NCBI GenBank assembly: GCA_905221605.1
Contig: CAJNDS010002441.1
Location: forward strand, 200,001-264,000
DNA: 64,000 nucleotides
Direction of reading: 5' to 3'
Source of the DNA: Symbiodinium natans
Taxonomy: Eukaryota > Sar > Dinophyceae > Suessiales > Symbiodiniaceae
Shown: positions 22,226-31,999 of the stretch, one piece after another
Layout: each line of letters opens with the position of its first letter
Numbering within the stretch: position 1 is the first letter of the stretch
The notes under the pieces: generated by a model
Told to the model about the DNA's origin: nothing
Seen by the model: the letters and a program-made list of their open reading frames with translations, nothing else
The model's database searches: none
Program-made: the position numbers and the translations under genes

Positions 22226-22390
22226 TGCCCTATACTACTATTGGGTCATTCTTAGGAACCGGAAACCCTAAACCCTAGCCCTAAACCCTAAACCCTAAAC
22301 CCTGGGATCCTCCCTGGGGTCTGGGAAGTGCCAGACTGCTTCAAACAAGCTTTCCTTAAGGGAGCTGGGCCAAGAACACTCCAAAAGCAG

Positions 22391-22558
22391 GACCCTAAAC
22401 CCTAAACCCTAAACCCTAAACCCTAAACCCTAAACCCTAAACCCTAAACCCTAAACCCTAAACCCTAAACCCTAAACCCTAAACCCTACACCCTAAACCC
22501 TAAACCCTAAACCCTAAACCCTAAACCCTAAACCCAAGCCCTAAACCCTAAACCCTCG
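22391..22558. repeat. Long interstitial CCCTAAA tract
   Basis: More than twenty nearly perfect units on the plus strand, broken by single variants (CCCTACA, CCCAAGC). Confidence 0.95.
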
Positions 22559-23687
22559 TGTGATTTGAGGAGCTCCCAGAAGGGACCATCGTCTCAAGAA
22601 CATCCCATGATGGGTCTTCGTGACAACACAAGGCACAACCCAGAAAAAGACGAGAGACGAACAACCCTAAACCACCCTCAACTCCAGGGTCTTTGACAGG
22701 GCAAGGGTTTAGGGTTTAGAGTTTAGGGTTTAGGGTTTGGGGTTTGGGGTTTAGGGTTTAGGGTTTAGGATATGGGGTTCGGATCAGGGTTCATGGGGTG
22801 CAGGGTTTCGGGTTCAGGGGCGAGGGCTTTGTTGGATGTTTTCAGGACCTAGGGTATGTCGGGTTCAGGGCCTGTAGGGCTTCTTCGCATATGGGGGGCT
22901 CATAAGAGTACAGGGACCCCTGAATACCCTAAACCCTAAACCCTAAGCCCCCGAATGCCAAGGTGAAGCGTGCCCCAGCGTCTGTGTTGCCTACTTCCTT
23001 GCATCTCGTCTGCCTTGGGGGGCGCTACCCGACAATCGGACACGCATACCCTGTAGCACAAAATATCAAAATTATTGTTCCCGAAACGCCCTTTTTTCTC
23101 TTTAGACCAATAGGAGCCCAATATAATTTCCCAGAAGAACCTTTAGATCAACCCCCATAGTGCGATCCTTGGATCACAAACCCTAAACCCTAAACCCTAA
23201 ACCCTTTGAGGGCTCATTTAGTTTGCAAGTGGGCCATTGCGGTTCGGGCGGAATTGCTGGCACGGGCCCTCTTCTAACTGAGGTTCCTCGTCTTGTGACC
23301 CTAAACCCTAAAGTTCCCTAAAGACGAAACCCATAATTTCAGGATCTTGACACAAGGGGCCAGAATCTTACCTAAACCCTAAACCCTAAACCCTAAACCC
23401 TAAACCCTAAACCCTAAACCCTAAACCCTAAAACCCTAAACCCTAAAAGTGGCCATATGGGACTAGGGACCTTTTTCTTCTGCCATGCATCCTTTGCTTC
23501 CGCCATGCATGCGCTGGTCGATCGGGATTCCCTCCATCTCTGGAATCTTGGCCCGGGTTTAGGGTTTAGGGTTTAGGGTTTAGGGTTTAGGGTTTAGGGT
23601 TTAGGGTTTAGGGTTTAGGGTTCGATGGTGGGAGGCCTCCATGTTCAGGGTGACGATTTGCCGGTCAGTGGATGGAGCAATGGCTAT

Positions 23688-23795
23688 CCCTAAGGGTCCA
23701 TGTACCTTATTATTATATACTTGGGCCCCAAAGTCCCTATATAGGAAGTACTTTAAGGCCCAAGTATATAATAACGAGGTACATGGACCCTTAGG
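23688..23795. mobile_element. Palindromic MITE-like element, family A
   Basis: Arms CCCTAAGGGTCCATGTACCT and (inverted) AGGTACATGGACCCTTAGG with TTGGGCCCCAAAGTCCCTAT and ACTTTAAGGCCCAAGTATAT between. No coding capacity. The ends contain CCCTAA and TTAGGG, so the element either targets telomere units or carries them. Confidence 0.8.
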
Positions 23796-24008
23796 CTATT
23801 TTTTTGCAAACCAAGAGTTGCAGGGCGGCATTCTGTCCGACCACGGCATTGCAAGCAATGCCCTGTTGGACATGTATCATTGGCAAGAAGCTGGTGAAGA
23901 GGAAGAGGTCGGGATGCAAAAGCCCGGAATCCAAAGATTCCAGACATGGGCGTTGGGGGCTGTTTCAGTGCCACGGAATTTTAGGGTTTAGGGTTTAGGG
24001 TTGTTTAG

Positions 24009-24112
24009 GGTTTAGGGTTTAGGGTTTAGGGTTTAGGGTTTTAGGGTTTTAGGGTTTTAGGGTTTTAGGGTTTTAGGGTTTTAGGGTTTTAGGGTTTTAG
24101 GGTTTAGGGTTT
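24009..24112. repeat. Interstitial TTTAGGG / TTTTAGGG tract
   Basis: TTTAGGG units followed by eight or more TTTTAGGG 8-mers, then TTTAGGG again. Blocks of uniform variants point to local expansion rather than independent telomere additions. Confidence 0.9.
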
Positions 24113-24204
24113 ACTAGTTGCGGCTGCAGCTGCTAACGCGCTGGCACTCCGAGCCCCCCTAAACCTGAAACCCTGTAAACCCTAAACCCAAAAACGCTGA
24201 AACG

Positions 24205-27200
24205 CTTTTCTGCGGCAACTGCATCGGGCTCGAGATCTACATCAAAAGGGTCCCCCGAAAGGATCGAGGAATATGCCCTGTCGACTACACGAACACGGTT
24301 TTGGGGTTTAGGGTTTGGGGTTTTGGTACAAGCCTTAATTCAGTAGCCCCTGGGCGGGGCTCCGGTAAGGGACCTCATGAGCTAGATTTCTCTGTTGGCT
24401 GCTTCTCCTCTTGCTTAATGAGGGGGGTCATGGCTTCTTTACATAAAAGGGGAGCCCTCTCTGGGATCCCTGTTGTTCTTCCGCAGGCCTTTATGCCCCT
24501 CTACCTTCCATGGGATTTGAGCCTCATTTTGATGAAAGTTCATGCCTATACTCTTATTATGGGCTTCAGGGTTTAGGGTTCAAGGGTCCAAGGTTGAAGT
24601 TTTACAGGGTCCGGGTCCCTGTTTTGGAGCCCAAGTCCAATGCCCTGATGTCAAAACCTATGTCGTGTAAACAGAGGTTTAGGGTTTTGAGTTTAGGGTT
24701 CAGGGTTTAGGGTTCCTCAGTTACCAAACCCACAGGGACCATGCACTTCATTTTGTTACTTCGGGAGGGGGGGGGGGGTACCCCACAGTAGGTTGCTAGA
24801 TCGTTCCCCTAAATTTGTGTTTGAAGTGTTCGCTAGATGGTCACCTGCACCCTTGGGGTGACGCTCTAAATAACCCTTACAAATCGCGCACCTTAAACCT
24901 TTTACATACCCCTAAATCACACACCCTAAGCCCTAAACCCTAAACCCTAAACCCCTAAACCCCTAAACCCCTAAACCCCTAAACCCCTAAACCCTAAACC
25001 CTAAACCCTAAACCCTAAACCCTGAACCCTGAACCCTGAACCTTAAACCCTAAACCCTAAACCCTAACCCTAAACCCTAAACCCTAAACACATCTTGAAC
25101 CTGGGAGCTGTCAAGGAAGCCACAGGAGACTTGCCTTTGCTGCCTGGACGACTTTGCGGCTCAGCCTGCACGTAGGGTTTGGGGTTTAGGGTTTAGGGTT
25201 TAGGGTTTAGGGTTTACCAGGTAGGCCCTTGGGACATTTTCTTGTATTTTCCCTTATTGGGTTGAGGAGTATTATATTTAGGAATGTTTTTTGAGGGGTT
25301 TTAAGGGCCATGCTAGTATATGGGTAATCTATACTAGGTAGGCCCTTATCGGGTTGGGGAGGATTATGTTTAGGAATGTTTTTTTTTTTTTTTTTTGAGG
25401 GGTTTAAGGGCCATCCTAGTATATGAATATCAGCTGTACGTAGAGTAATGTCAGTATATGAGGTTATCTGTGAGTGTCTACTGATTCTTGTTCCTTGTAC
25501 AGTTTGGTGAGTTTATGTATGGGGTGCTACAAATCCGAACCCTGTTTCATATACCCTCCAACGGGGGCTTTCGGGGTTCAGGGTTGGAGTCGTGTGCTAC
25601 AGGCATCCGAAAAGATGCTTTCGGGGCGTTTGGGCCAGGTTAAGCTTTAGGGCTCAGGATTTCAGAGTAACCTATATAGGCTACCCTTTTAAAAGGGAAA
25701 TACTGTGAACATGTTGCATCTCTACATCTCTCCTTTTTGGGAGTATTGAGGTCGCTCTAGGTAGGTCGGCCTGTTAGGTTTGTATTGGGCTCGAGGTTAT
25801 CAAGGGATTAAGAACCCTAAGCGTTCCTGTTAGCATTCTCCGAGTATGGCCCCTTTACCACCTTCAGGATCTTTACACAGGTTCCCAAAAACCCAAGGGT
25901 ACACCCTTCAGGGTCCGAGGTACAACCCCCGAGAGGTGAAGCCCCTAAACCTTAAACCCTAAACCCTAAACCCTAAACCCTAAGCCCTAAACCCTAAACC
26001 CTTCAGCCCTTTGGTGCCAACATCGGCTCTTAAGGGGCCACTCTCTTGGCGTTACGTTTGTTGGTGGTCCGGGGGTGCCCTTTTGCCCTTTTGGGGTTTC
26101 TAGGTTGCTGTATACGAAGTAGCCCTAAGCCCTAAACCCTAAACCCTAAACCCCACACCCTAAACCCTAAGCCCCAAGCCCCAAGCCCCAAGCCCCAAGC
26201 CCCAACCCCAGCCGAGTGTGGGCTGAGGACGAGTCAGACACCGTGGCGCTGTTGCCTTGCGGCCACATCTTCCACCAGGCCGGCGCAGCACTCTCTCCCC
26301 ACTGTTTATTAGGGTTTAGGGTTTAGGGTTTAGGGCTTAGGGTTTAGGGTTTAGGGTTTAGGGTTTAGGGTTTAGGGTGTAGGGCGCAGGATGCCATCGG
26401 GATGCACACCTGCATCCATGTGTGCATACATACTACAATATGGGCTGAAAAAGGGGCATGGAGAGCACAGTTTTAAGAGGAGAGGGAGGGAGGTCTGAAA
26501 GGGCGGTCTCAGGAGCAGCACAGCTTCTACGGATTTGTGTTGAGAGGGTTTAGGGTTTAGGGTTTAGGGTTTAGGATTTAGGGTTTAGGGTTTAGCCTTT
26601 TCTGGACTCCGGACAGCACGCCAAGGCATGCGAGATCCTCTACTAGCAGCTTGCATGCCATCCCGCACACGGTCCCAGTGTTTAGGGTTGAAGGTTTAGG
26701 GTTTAGGGTTCAGGGTTTAGGGCTTAGGGTTTAGGATCGACCTTTATTCTCGAACCCGAAACCCTAGTCTTTGAAGCCTGAACCCTTTGCCCGAGTCATG
26801 AAACCCCTATGCCCTGAACCCTAGACCCTAAACCCCTAAACCCGAACCCTGAAGATCCTAAACCTAAGCATCCTAGACCCTGACAAACCCTACAACCCTG
26901 AACCCTAAACCCTACACCCTAAACCCTAAACCCTAAACCCTGCTTCCAGGCCTGCATCACAGAGTGGTTCCTTTCGGCGAGGCCGGGCGCGTTGTCACCG
27001 TGCCAGGGTTAGAGTTGATGCTGGATGCATTTCAGTGCGTAAGTTCAGGTGCTTATGGGGCCCTAAACCCTAAACCTTAAACCCCAACCCCTAAACCCTA
27101 AACCCTAAACCCTAACCCGGTCCGGTGTACTGATTGTGGTGTTTTGTTTGTTTTTTGTTGTTGGTTTGTTCGCTCGTTCTTTTGCTTGCTGTTTTGTTGA

Positions 27201-27754
27201 GCCCCCAGGCTTGCGACAATAGGTTTTGGAGATTTGAGGGTTCAGAGTTCTCAGAGTTTGGGGTCCAGAGTTCTCTACCAGAATTTGCTTAAGAACTTCC
27301 CCCCCCCCCCCCAAAAAAAAAAAGAATCAAAACAATGATAAGAACGATCTTCTTCCTTATAAGGCGATTTTAGGGATGATCATCTTTTGCTTTTGGTTGG
27401 TTCTTAAGCAAATAGTAGTTCGGTGTTTCGCGTCGAATGAGGGACTTGGGGCGTTAATTGCAGCTCGGCTTATGGTTTCCGGTTTAGGGTTTAGGGTTTG
27501 GGGTTTAGGGTTTAGGGTTTAGGGTTTAGGGCTCCTTTGCCGCGGCTCAGGTTACCGTGTCCTTCAGCGAGGGGGGTTCAAGGGGGGTAAATCCTAGGCA
27601 GGATAAGGGGGACCCTTAAACGGGAACCCCTTCTTAACCCTCTTCTGGCTCTCTTAAGCAGGGACCTTATTCAGAGGGTCTATATCCCCAAGGGTCCCCC
27701 TATCCTATCACCTACTGTCACCCAAGGTTCCCTAAGCTCCCTAACCTTCCGTAG

Positions 27755-27787
<33 letters not shown>

Positions 27788-28209
27788 ATAAACCACCCTA
27801 GCCCTAAGCACTAAGCACGAAGCCCTACACCCTAAACCCTAAACCCGCAGCCCTAAGCCCTAAACCCGCAGCCCTCAGCCTTAAACCCTAAGCCCTAAAC
27901 TTAAACCCTAAACCTTCCCTTAAGGAGCCTATAAAGATTAGGTTTCGATGTTTGACAAGCACAGTCCTTCTTTCACGCAGGGCTGGCTTAATGACTGTTC
28001 CTTGGCGAGTCTGGAGTTCGGGTTTCGTCGATGGACCCTAAAACGGTAATCCCTAACATCCTAGTTCCTAAAACCCTTATCAATCCCTAAACCCTACACC
28101 CTAAACCCTAAACCTCCAAAAACCTGAAACTCTAACAGACATGCCGTCAAAGTTGCGGAGGTCGACCGGGTCTTGCCCCATCTGCCGGCAGCACCTGAGC
28201 ATCGTCTAA
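24205..28209 (+). CDS. RING-H2 zinc-finger protein, likely E3 ubiquitin ligase (seven exons, 5' end missing)
   Basis: Proposed exons: 24205-24297, 24585-24676, 24721-24754, 25108-25171, 26217-26278, 26950-27007, 28139-28209. Every junction keeps phase and the last exon ends TAA. The last four exons encode a RING-H2 finger: ETCLCCLDDF supplies Cys1-2; LPCGHIFHQ then ACITEW supply Cys3, His4, His5, Cys6; and GSCPICRQHL supplies Cys7-8 five residues before the stop (SIV). RING-H2 domains normally bind two zinc ions and an E2 enzyme. The join in CGHIFHQ/ACITEW needs a GC donor (CAG|GCCGGCG), which supports GC-AG splicing. The exact edges between Cys6 and Cys7 are uncertain; a donor inside GAGTG|GTTCC is possible. 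The first listed exon (LFCGNCIGLE, CPVDYTNT) has strongly G/C third positions but no clear AG acceptor. The start codon is not found. Confidence 0.65.
25172..26216 (+). other. Intron of the RING-H2 gene with inverted telomeric ends
   Basis: Begins GTAGGGTTTGGGGTTTAGGG and ends in CCCTAAA and CCCCAAG units before CCGAG. The inside holds two tandem copies of a foldback element (about 25221-25430), other unique sequence and a C-tract at 25945-26000. Because the flanking exons encode one RING domain, these telomere-like tracts lie within a transcript rather than at a chromosome end. Confidence 0.6.
25221..25430. mobile_element. Two tandem family-E elements in a RING-gene intron
   Basis: Both start GGCCCTT and contain ATTAT.TTTAGGAATGTTTTT and GGGTTT.AAGGGCCAT.CTAG. 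The second has a poly-T expansion. Relatives lie at 12358-12455, 56340-56518 and 56883-56975. Confidence 0.7.
26279..26949 (+). other. GC-AG intron of the RING-H2 gene with telomeric tracts
   Basis: Starts CAG|GCCGGCGCAGC. TTTAGGG tracts are at 26310-26385, 26548-26596 and 26688-26735, and CCCTAAA tracts at 26815-26940 end in TGCTTCCAG. The GC donor is fixed by the protein motif on either side. Confidence 0.6.
27286..27420. mobile_element. Foldback element, family D
   Basis: GCTTAAGAACTTCCCCC to TTGGTTGGTTCTTAAGCAAA, then TAGTAG. Copies at 4833-4942, about 9863-9990 and 62463-62572 share the ends TTGCTTAAGAACCCC / GGGGTTCTTAAGCAAAT. A poly-C stretch often sits in the left arm. Confidence 0.75.
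27758..27786. repeat. Poly-C run in the last RING-gene intron
   Basis: About 29 C, at the right end of a foldback-like segment (27550-27757) that contains GGGGGACCCTTA and TAAGCTCCCTAA arms. Confidence 0.95.
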
Positions 28210-28900
28210 GCCTGGTGCCCCCAGCAATGTAGGGTTTAGGGTTTAGGGTTGAGGGTTTAGGGTTTAGGGTTTAGGGTTTGTAGGCTTCATGTGGTACCCA
28301 CTTTTCAGCGCACATAAGGGTTTTGGGTTTAGGGTTTAGGGTTTCGGGTTTAGGGCTTAAACTCCAGAAAGTTGGGGAACATCCTTATCCCCATACCCAA
28401 CATGGTATACTAAAGGGACATCCAGCGTTCATCATCCTTAACCCATGTTCCAACTTTCTGGAGGTTACTCTAATATGGAATCATGTGTTCTATTGTAAGA
28501 CCACAATGCGCAATATTGTTCCTGCGTTATACCATGTAATATGTTGTGTTGCCTCAAATCTCTGTTACTTTTCGGATATGTTTTCTGGTTGTTGTTCCAA
28601 TAGTATATCATGTTTATCTATATTGCACGTTCTACCATAGTTTCTACCTCTCTAATCAGATGATGCACTAGCCATGTGTAATTGCTTGTCCTGTCTTGTC
28701 TGTCAGGCTTTGGGTCTCTAGGGTTAGCATGGATCATTGATCGTTCTGCTAGGGCCCAGGGAAAGAAGATGCCAAGGCCCAACGGTGGCCTTGAGCGACG
28801 ATCCGTCATTAGCACGTGGTCGTTTCTATTGCCGGGTTTGCTGTTGCCTTTCGAGAACCCTAGATGAGGGGTTCTGTGAAGCACAGTGGACCTAGCAAGA
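28210..28900. other. 3' flank of the RING gene; non-telomeric stretch with one palindromic element
   Basis: A TTTAGGG tract at 28231-28278 follows the RING stop. A foldback element spans 28362-28463. From about 28470 to 28900 the DNA has no telomere units and looks like ordinary untranslated or intergenic sequence. Confidence 0.5.
28362..28463. mobile_element. Foldback element, single family L copy
   Basis: CTCCAGAAAGTTGGGGAACA and (inverted) ATGTTCCAACTTTCTGGAG arms. No other copy seen in the window. Confidence 0.7.
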
Positions 28901-29067
28901 ATGGCAGGTTCTTCAGCGGCATTTGCTCGCACTTGCTCAGTTGCTATCTGCATAGCTTTTAAATTCGTAGCGGCTTACACATCAAATTTCACTAACCTGC
29001 TCCACCCCCTGTTCCCCAAACAGACACGAGATGGAGCCGCCATGTGTCGAAAGCTCGTTTGCCCCGG
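28901..29067 (+). CDS. Candidate first exon of an unknown gene
   Basis: Starts ATG GCA GGT TCT and stays open for about 55 codons to a possible GC donor (AAC A|GCCTGAACCC). It reads MAGSSAAFARTCSVAICIAF, then NFTNLLHPLFPKQ. The start is moderately hydrophobic and could be a targeting peptide. A Lys-rich island at 29367-29530 (PGKKKKKTDKKQKKKKKKD) may be its last exon. Weak support. Confidence 0.3.
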
Positions 29068-29366
29068 AAACAGCCTGAACCCGAAACCCGAAACCCTAAA
29101 CCCTAAACCCTAAACCCCCTGCGCCCTAAACCCTAAGCCCTCAGCCCTAAGCCCTGGGTCTGATCAGGGAGGGACCCCCTGGCAGGAACGCCCATCATGA
29201 GCCCTTCAGAGGTTAAGTTGGCCAGAGTAGGCCCTGGTTCCCTGCTTTAGGGTTTAGGGTTTAGGGTTTAGGGTTTAGGGTTTAGGGTTTAGGGTTTAGG
29301 GTTTAGGGACAAGCCCTTCAAAAACACCAAACCGGGCACCCTTTTTGACTCCTAGGTTACTCTTTG

Positions 29367-29530
29367 GTCTAGGATTGGTTCTCGCCGCCTGGGGACCTGT
29401 CATATTAGCCGCTGTCGACATCCCAGCACTTCGTGCTACTGAAATCCGACCTGGGAAGAAGAAGAAGAAGACGGACAAGAAGCAGAAGAAGAAGAAGAAG
29501 AAGGACCATAGGGATTTCCCTAAACCCTAG
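29367..29530 (+). CDS. Candidate terminal exon with poly-lysine tail
   Basis: After GGTCTAG the frame reads LVLAAWGPVILAAVDIPAL, ATEIRPG, then a Lys-rich tail and TAG. It starts with two bases of a split codon, matching phase 1 from a possible exon at 29169-29213. The Lys stretch is an AAG repeat; read on the minus strand it is a pyrimidine tract ending CCCAG, so an acceptor on the other strand is the main alternative. Confidence 0.3.
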
Positions 29531-31216
29531 ACCCCAACCCGGCATGACAGACAATCTTAAGCCCAGAAAGAATCAAGCCTCTTTCTAAGCAACAACGCAG
29601 TAGCGTGTGAGTCATTGAGCCGCCTTATCCTACACCCTTACTGGGCCGGCCAGGACCAACCAGGGATGCCCAACCTGTAAAGCCCACAAGGCCTTAGGGC
29701 TACAGGGTTCAGGGTTTAGCGTTTAGGGTTTAGGGTTTAGGGTTTAGGGTTTAGGGTCAACAATGTATTTTGGGTTCATGCTGCCGAAATACCTGGTTCT
29801 CGGGGAGTGTAGGATTGGTGCTTAATGTTGAAAGTGGACGAGTTCGGGGCAAAGGTGTGAGGTATGGGCTTCATCCAAGGTATAGGATGTATGCTTTAGC
29901 GGAGGGGTTGAGGGCCAAGAGATTGAAGTCTAGCTCTTCAGCATTTGTTATGAGGCTTGAGGGGGGGGGGGGGGGGGGGGGGGGGGGAGGTCAGATGTGC
30001 TTGATGGTTCATGGGTACAGCTATACTTGGGGTTGCAATGTAGGGCAAGCGTAGTCATCGCCGGCCAGAACTTTGACATTGATTTGGTACAAGTTATGGG
30101 CCAAAACCCTAAGCCTGAAACCCAAAAAGTAAACCCTAAACGCTAAACCCTAAACCCTTAACCCTACAATGAAACTTCAAGTATGGGAAGTCGACAGCAG
30201 CTGCCCCTTGCTTGTTGCTATAAGCCGCAGATAGGTCAAGCAGGAAGCCGGTTGGTGGTGGGACCTTGTTCTATCAGCCGCCCCAACCCCTAAACCTTAA
30301 ACCTAAACCCTGTACAGGGTTCAGGGTTTAGGGTTTCGGGTGTATCTGCAAGGGGCCCTACAGTAGCTTGGAGCACAACCCCCTTGCAATGTTCAGTCAG
30401 ATGGACCAAGAAGAACCTTGACGCACAGAAAGATCTAGTTCTAGACGCAGTCGAAATGACCCTAAACCCTAAACCCTAAACCCTAAAACTTAATCCCTAC
30501 CACTCTCGAAGGCTTTGGGAACTTGGAACCCATGACGATTGAAAGCACTTTAGTCGAGGGGGTTTGGCAGTATTTGGTTTAGTCAAAGAGGGTCTCGCGA
30601 AGATTACCCCTACGGCTGACCTCTTGAACTCTGTGTACTTGGTCTAGAACCGTACCTTCCTGGGACAAACAAGCAGCCTTGAAAGAAACAAATTTCTGCA
30701 CCTTTCCCAGTGACTGCGCCAATCAGTCCTCCATCCTACAGCACCAGGTCCATGCCATAGATGCTCCGGGTCCCTTCTCGACTAGTGTATCTCCTGCTCC
30801 TGGTCTGCTTGTCGTGGCCCCATTTTCAAACGAAGCTCGTGAATGAGTCCACCAGTAGTTCGCTCGGCAAGAATGTTTTAATTGTCTCAGCTTCTCGACT
30901 CTGAGCTTTCAAGGTTTAGCGCTTTGAGATCTTGTGTAGCGAGTTCTGGCTGTGTGTGTGTGTGTGTTTTTTTCTTAACAGTTGGGTCTCCTACGATACA
31001 TGATCGTATTTTTCTGAACCCTAAACCCTAAACCTTAAACCCCAAACCCTCAACTTAAACCCTAAACCCTAAGCTAAGATTCCCACTGTTAAAGCTCCTG
31101 TGCTTCCCTTCCTAGCGTTGTTAGCCGACAAGGGCGAAATGTGCTGTTTGGGGCTGAACTGCCTGGACCGGTTAGGAGTACGCTGTAGGGTTTAGGGTTT
31201 AGGGTTTAGGGTCCAG
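29531..31216. other. Stretch with several unassigned exon-like islands
   Basis: Islands at 29814-29960, 30044-30127, 30165-30283, 30391-30450, about 30500-30645 and 30707-30848 have splice-like edges. The last follows a pyrimidine tract (TTTCTGCACCTTTCCCAG), reads DCANQSSILQHQVHAIDAPG and ends TGA, so it is a plausible terminal exon. Island 31079-31186 reads LPFLALLADKGEMCCLGLNC before GTTTAGGG. Strand is uncertain for 30044-30283, where both strands are open. Confidence 0.35.
29961..29987 (+). repeat. Poly-G run after an open frame
   Basis: About 27 G just downstream of a frame reading VRYGLHPRYRMYALAEGLRA (29814-29960), which may be an exon. Confidence 0.95.
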
Positions 31217-31364
31217 GGCCCGACTGTGGTTCTACAAATACTCCCAGCCTGTCGTGGTGTTTAAAGTACAAGAGCAGCTGTGTTTCGTCATACCCGGGCC
31301 GTTCACGCGGTCTTACGCAAGGCCGCTCAGAATTCAGGACGCCCTGTTTCAGAAGAAACCCTGA
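31217..31364 (+). CDS. Candidate terminal exon of an unknown gene
   Basis: Follows GGTCCAG in a TTTAGGG tract and runs 48 codons to TGA at 31362-31364. It reads ARLWFYKYSQPVVVFKVQEQ, then FVIPGPFTRSYARPLRIQDA. About 70% of third positions are G or C. A second frame is open through the same stretch but with a less even composition. No family recognised. Confidence 0.4.
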
Positions 31365-31789
31365 GATGGTAGTCGGTGTACAACTCCTCGAGCTGCCATC
31401 AAGTTTGAGGGTTTAGGGGTTTAAGGTTTAGGGTTTAGGATTAAGGGTGTGCTTCTGTGGGGACTTTAGGACGTGACGGACATGTCTTTGGGATTACAAG
31501 GCGTTCGGGCAGCTCATCCAGTAGACCCGGAAGCCACGCACCTCCCAGAGAGCCCCAAAACCCTTTAGTTTAGAGTTCGACCTTAATCGAGTAGGGAGGT
31601 ACCTTACAAGGGTGCTTAATTCCGTAGTTCTCGAATAGGACCCAGAGTAGGCCCTTGTTCCCTTTTTTCGCTTCTAGTTCCGAGGGCACCCGTTTTATTC
31701 CTAGGTTACTCTTGGGTCACCCTAAACCCCGAACCCCAAACCCCAAACCCTAAACCCTAAACCCTAAACCCTAAACCCTTGCGAGCCAG

Positions 31790-31908
31790 CAAGTTACTTT
31801 CACGCTCAGAGATCGATGGGTCGATGCTGACTGCAACTTGCTCGTCTGGATGCCTTCCAAGATGGTCCTCAAAGACCTGGGCCTAAGACCCCCTCAACCC
31901 ACACTCTG
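31790..31908 (+). CDS. Candidate internal exon flanked by inverted telomeric tracts
   Basis: Left edge is a CCCTAAA tract then GCGAGCCAG; right edge is CTCTG|GTCTTAGGGTTTAGGG. It is 119 bp and starts in phase 0, reading VTFTLRDRWVDADCNLLVW, then MPSKMVLKDLGLRPPQP. If the donor were ignored it would stop at TAG 31910-31912. A downstream island at about 32336-32390 follows GACCCAG and may be the next exon. Confidence 0.4.
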
Positions 31909-31995
31909 GTCTTAGGGTTTAGGGTTTAGGGTTTAGGGTTTAGGGTTTAGGGTTTAGGGTTTAGGGTTTAGGGTTTAGGGTTTAGGGTTTAGGGC
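31909..31995. repeat. Interstitial TTTAGGG tract at an intron 5' end
   Basis: About 11 units starting at the inferred donor GTCTTAGGG. Confidence 0.9.
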
Positions 31996-31999
31996 TCAG

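Larger units (their letters stand above)
22226..24204. other. Telomeric tracts with probable exons, one foldback element
   Basis: Holds a long C-tract (22391-22558) and G-tracts at 21990-22076, 23557-23625 and 23984-24112. Island 23467-23556 lies between CTAG and G|GTTTAGGG and reads TFFFCHASFASAMHALVDRD in one frame. Islands at 22590-22663, 22960-23160 and 23823-23985 are also open. The last reads GILSDHGIASNALLDMYHW in one frame, faintly like a PPR helix, and is open in two others. A palindromic element occupies 23688-23795. Confidence 0.4.

Noticed and set aside
23823-23910. PPR repeat (ASNALLDMYHW)
   Set aside because: One short match, three open frames, and no second repeat nearby.
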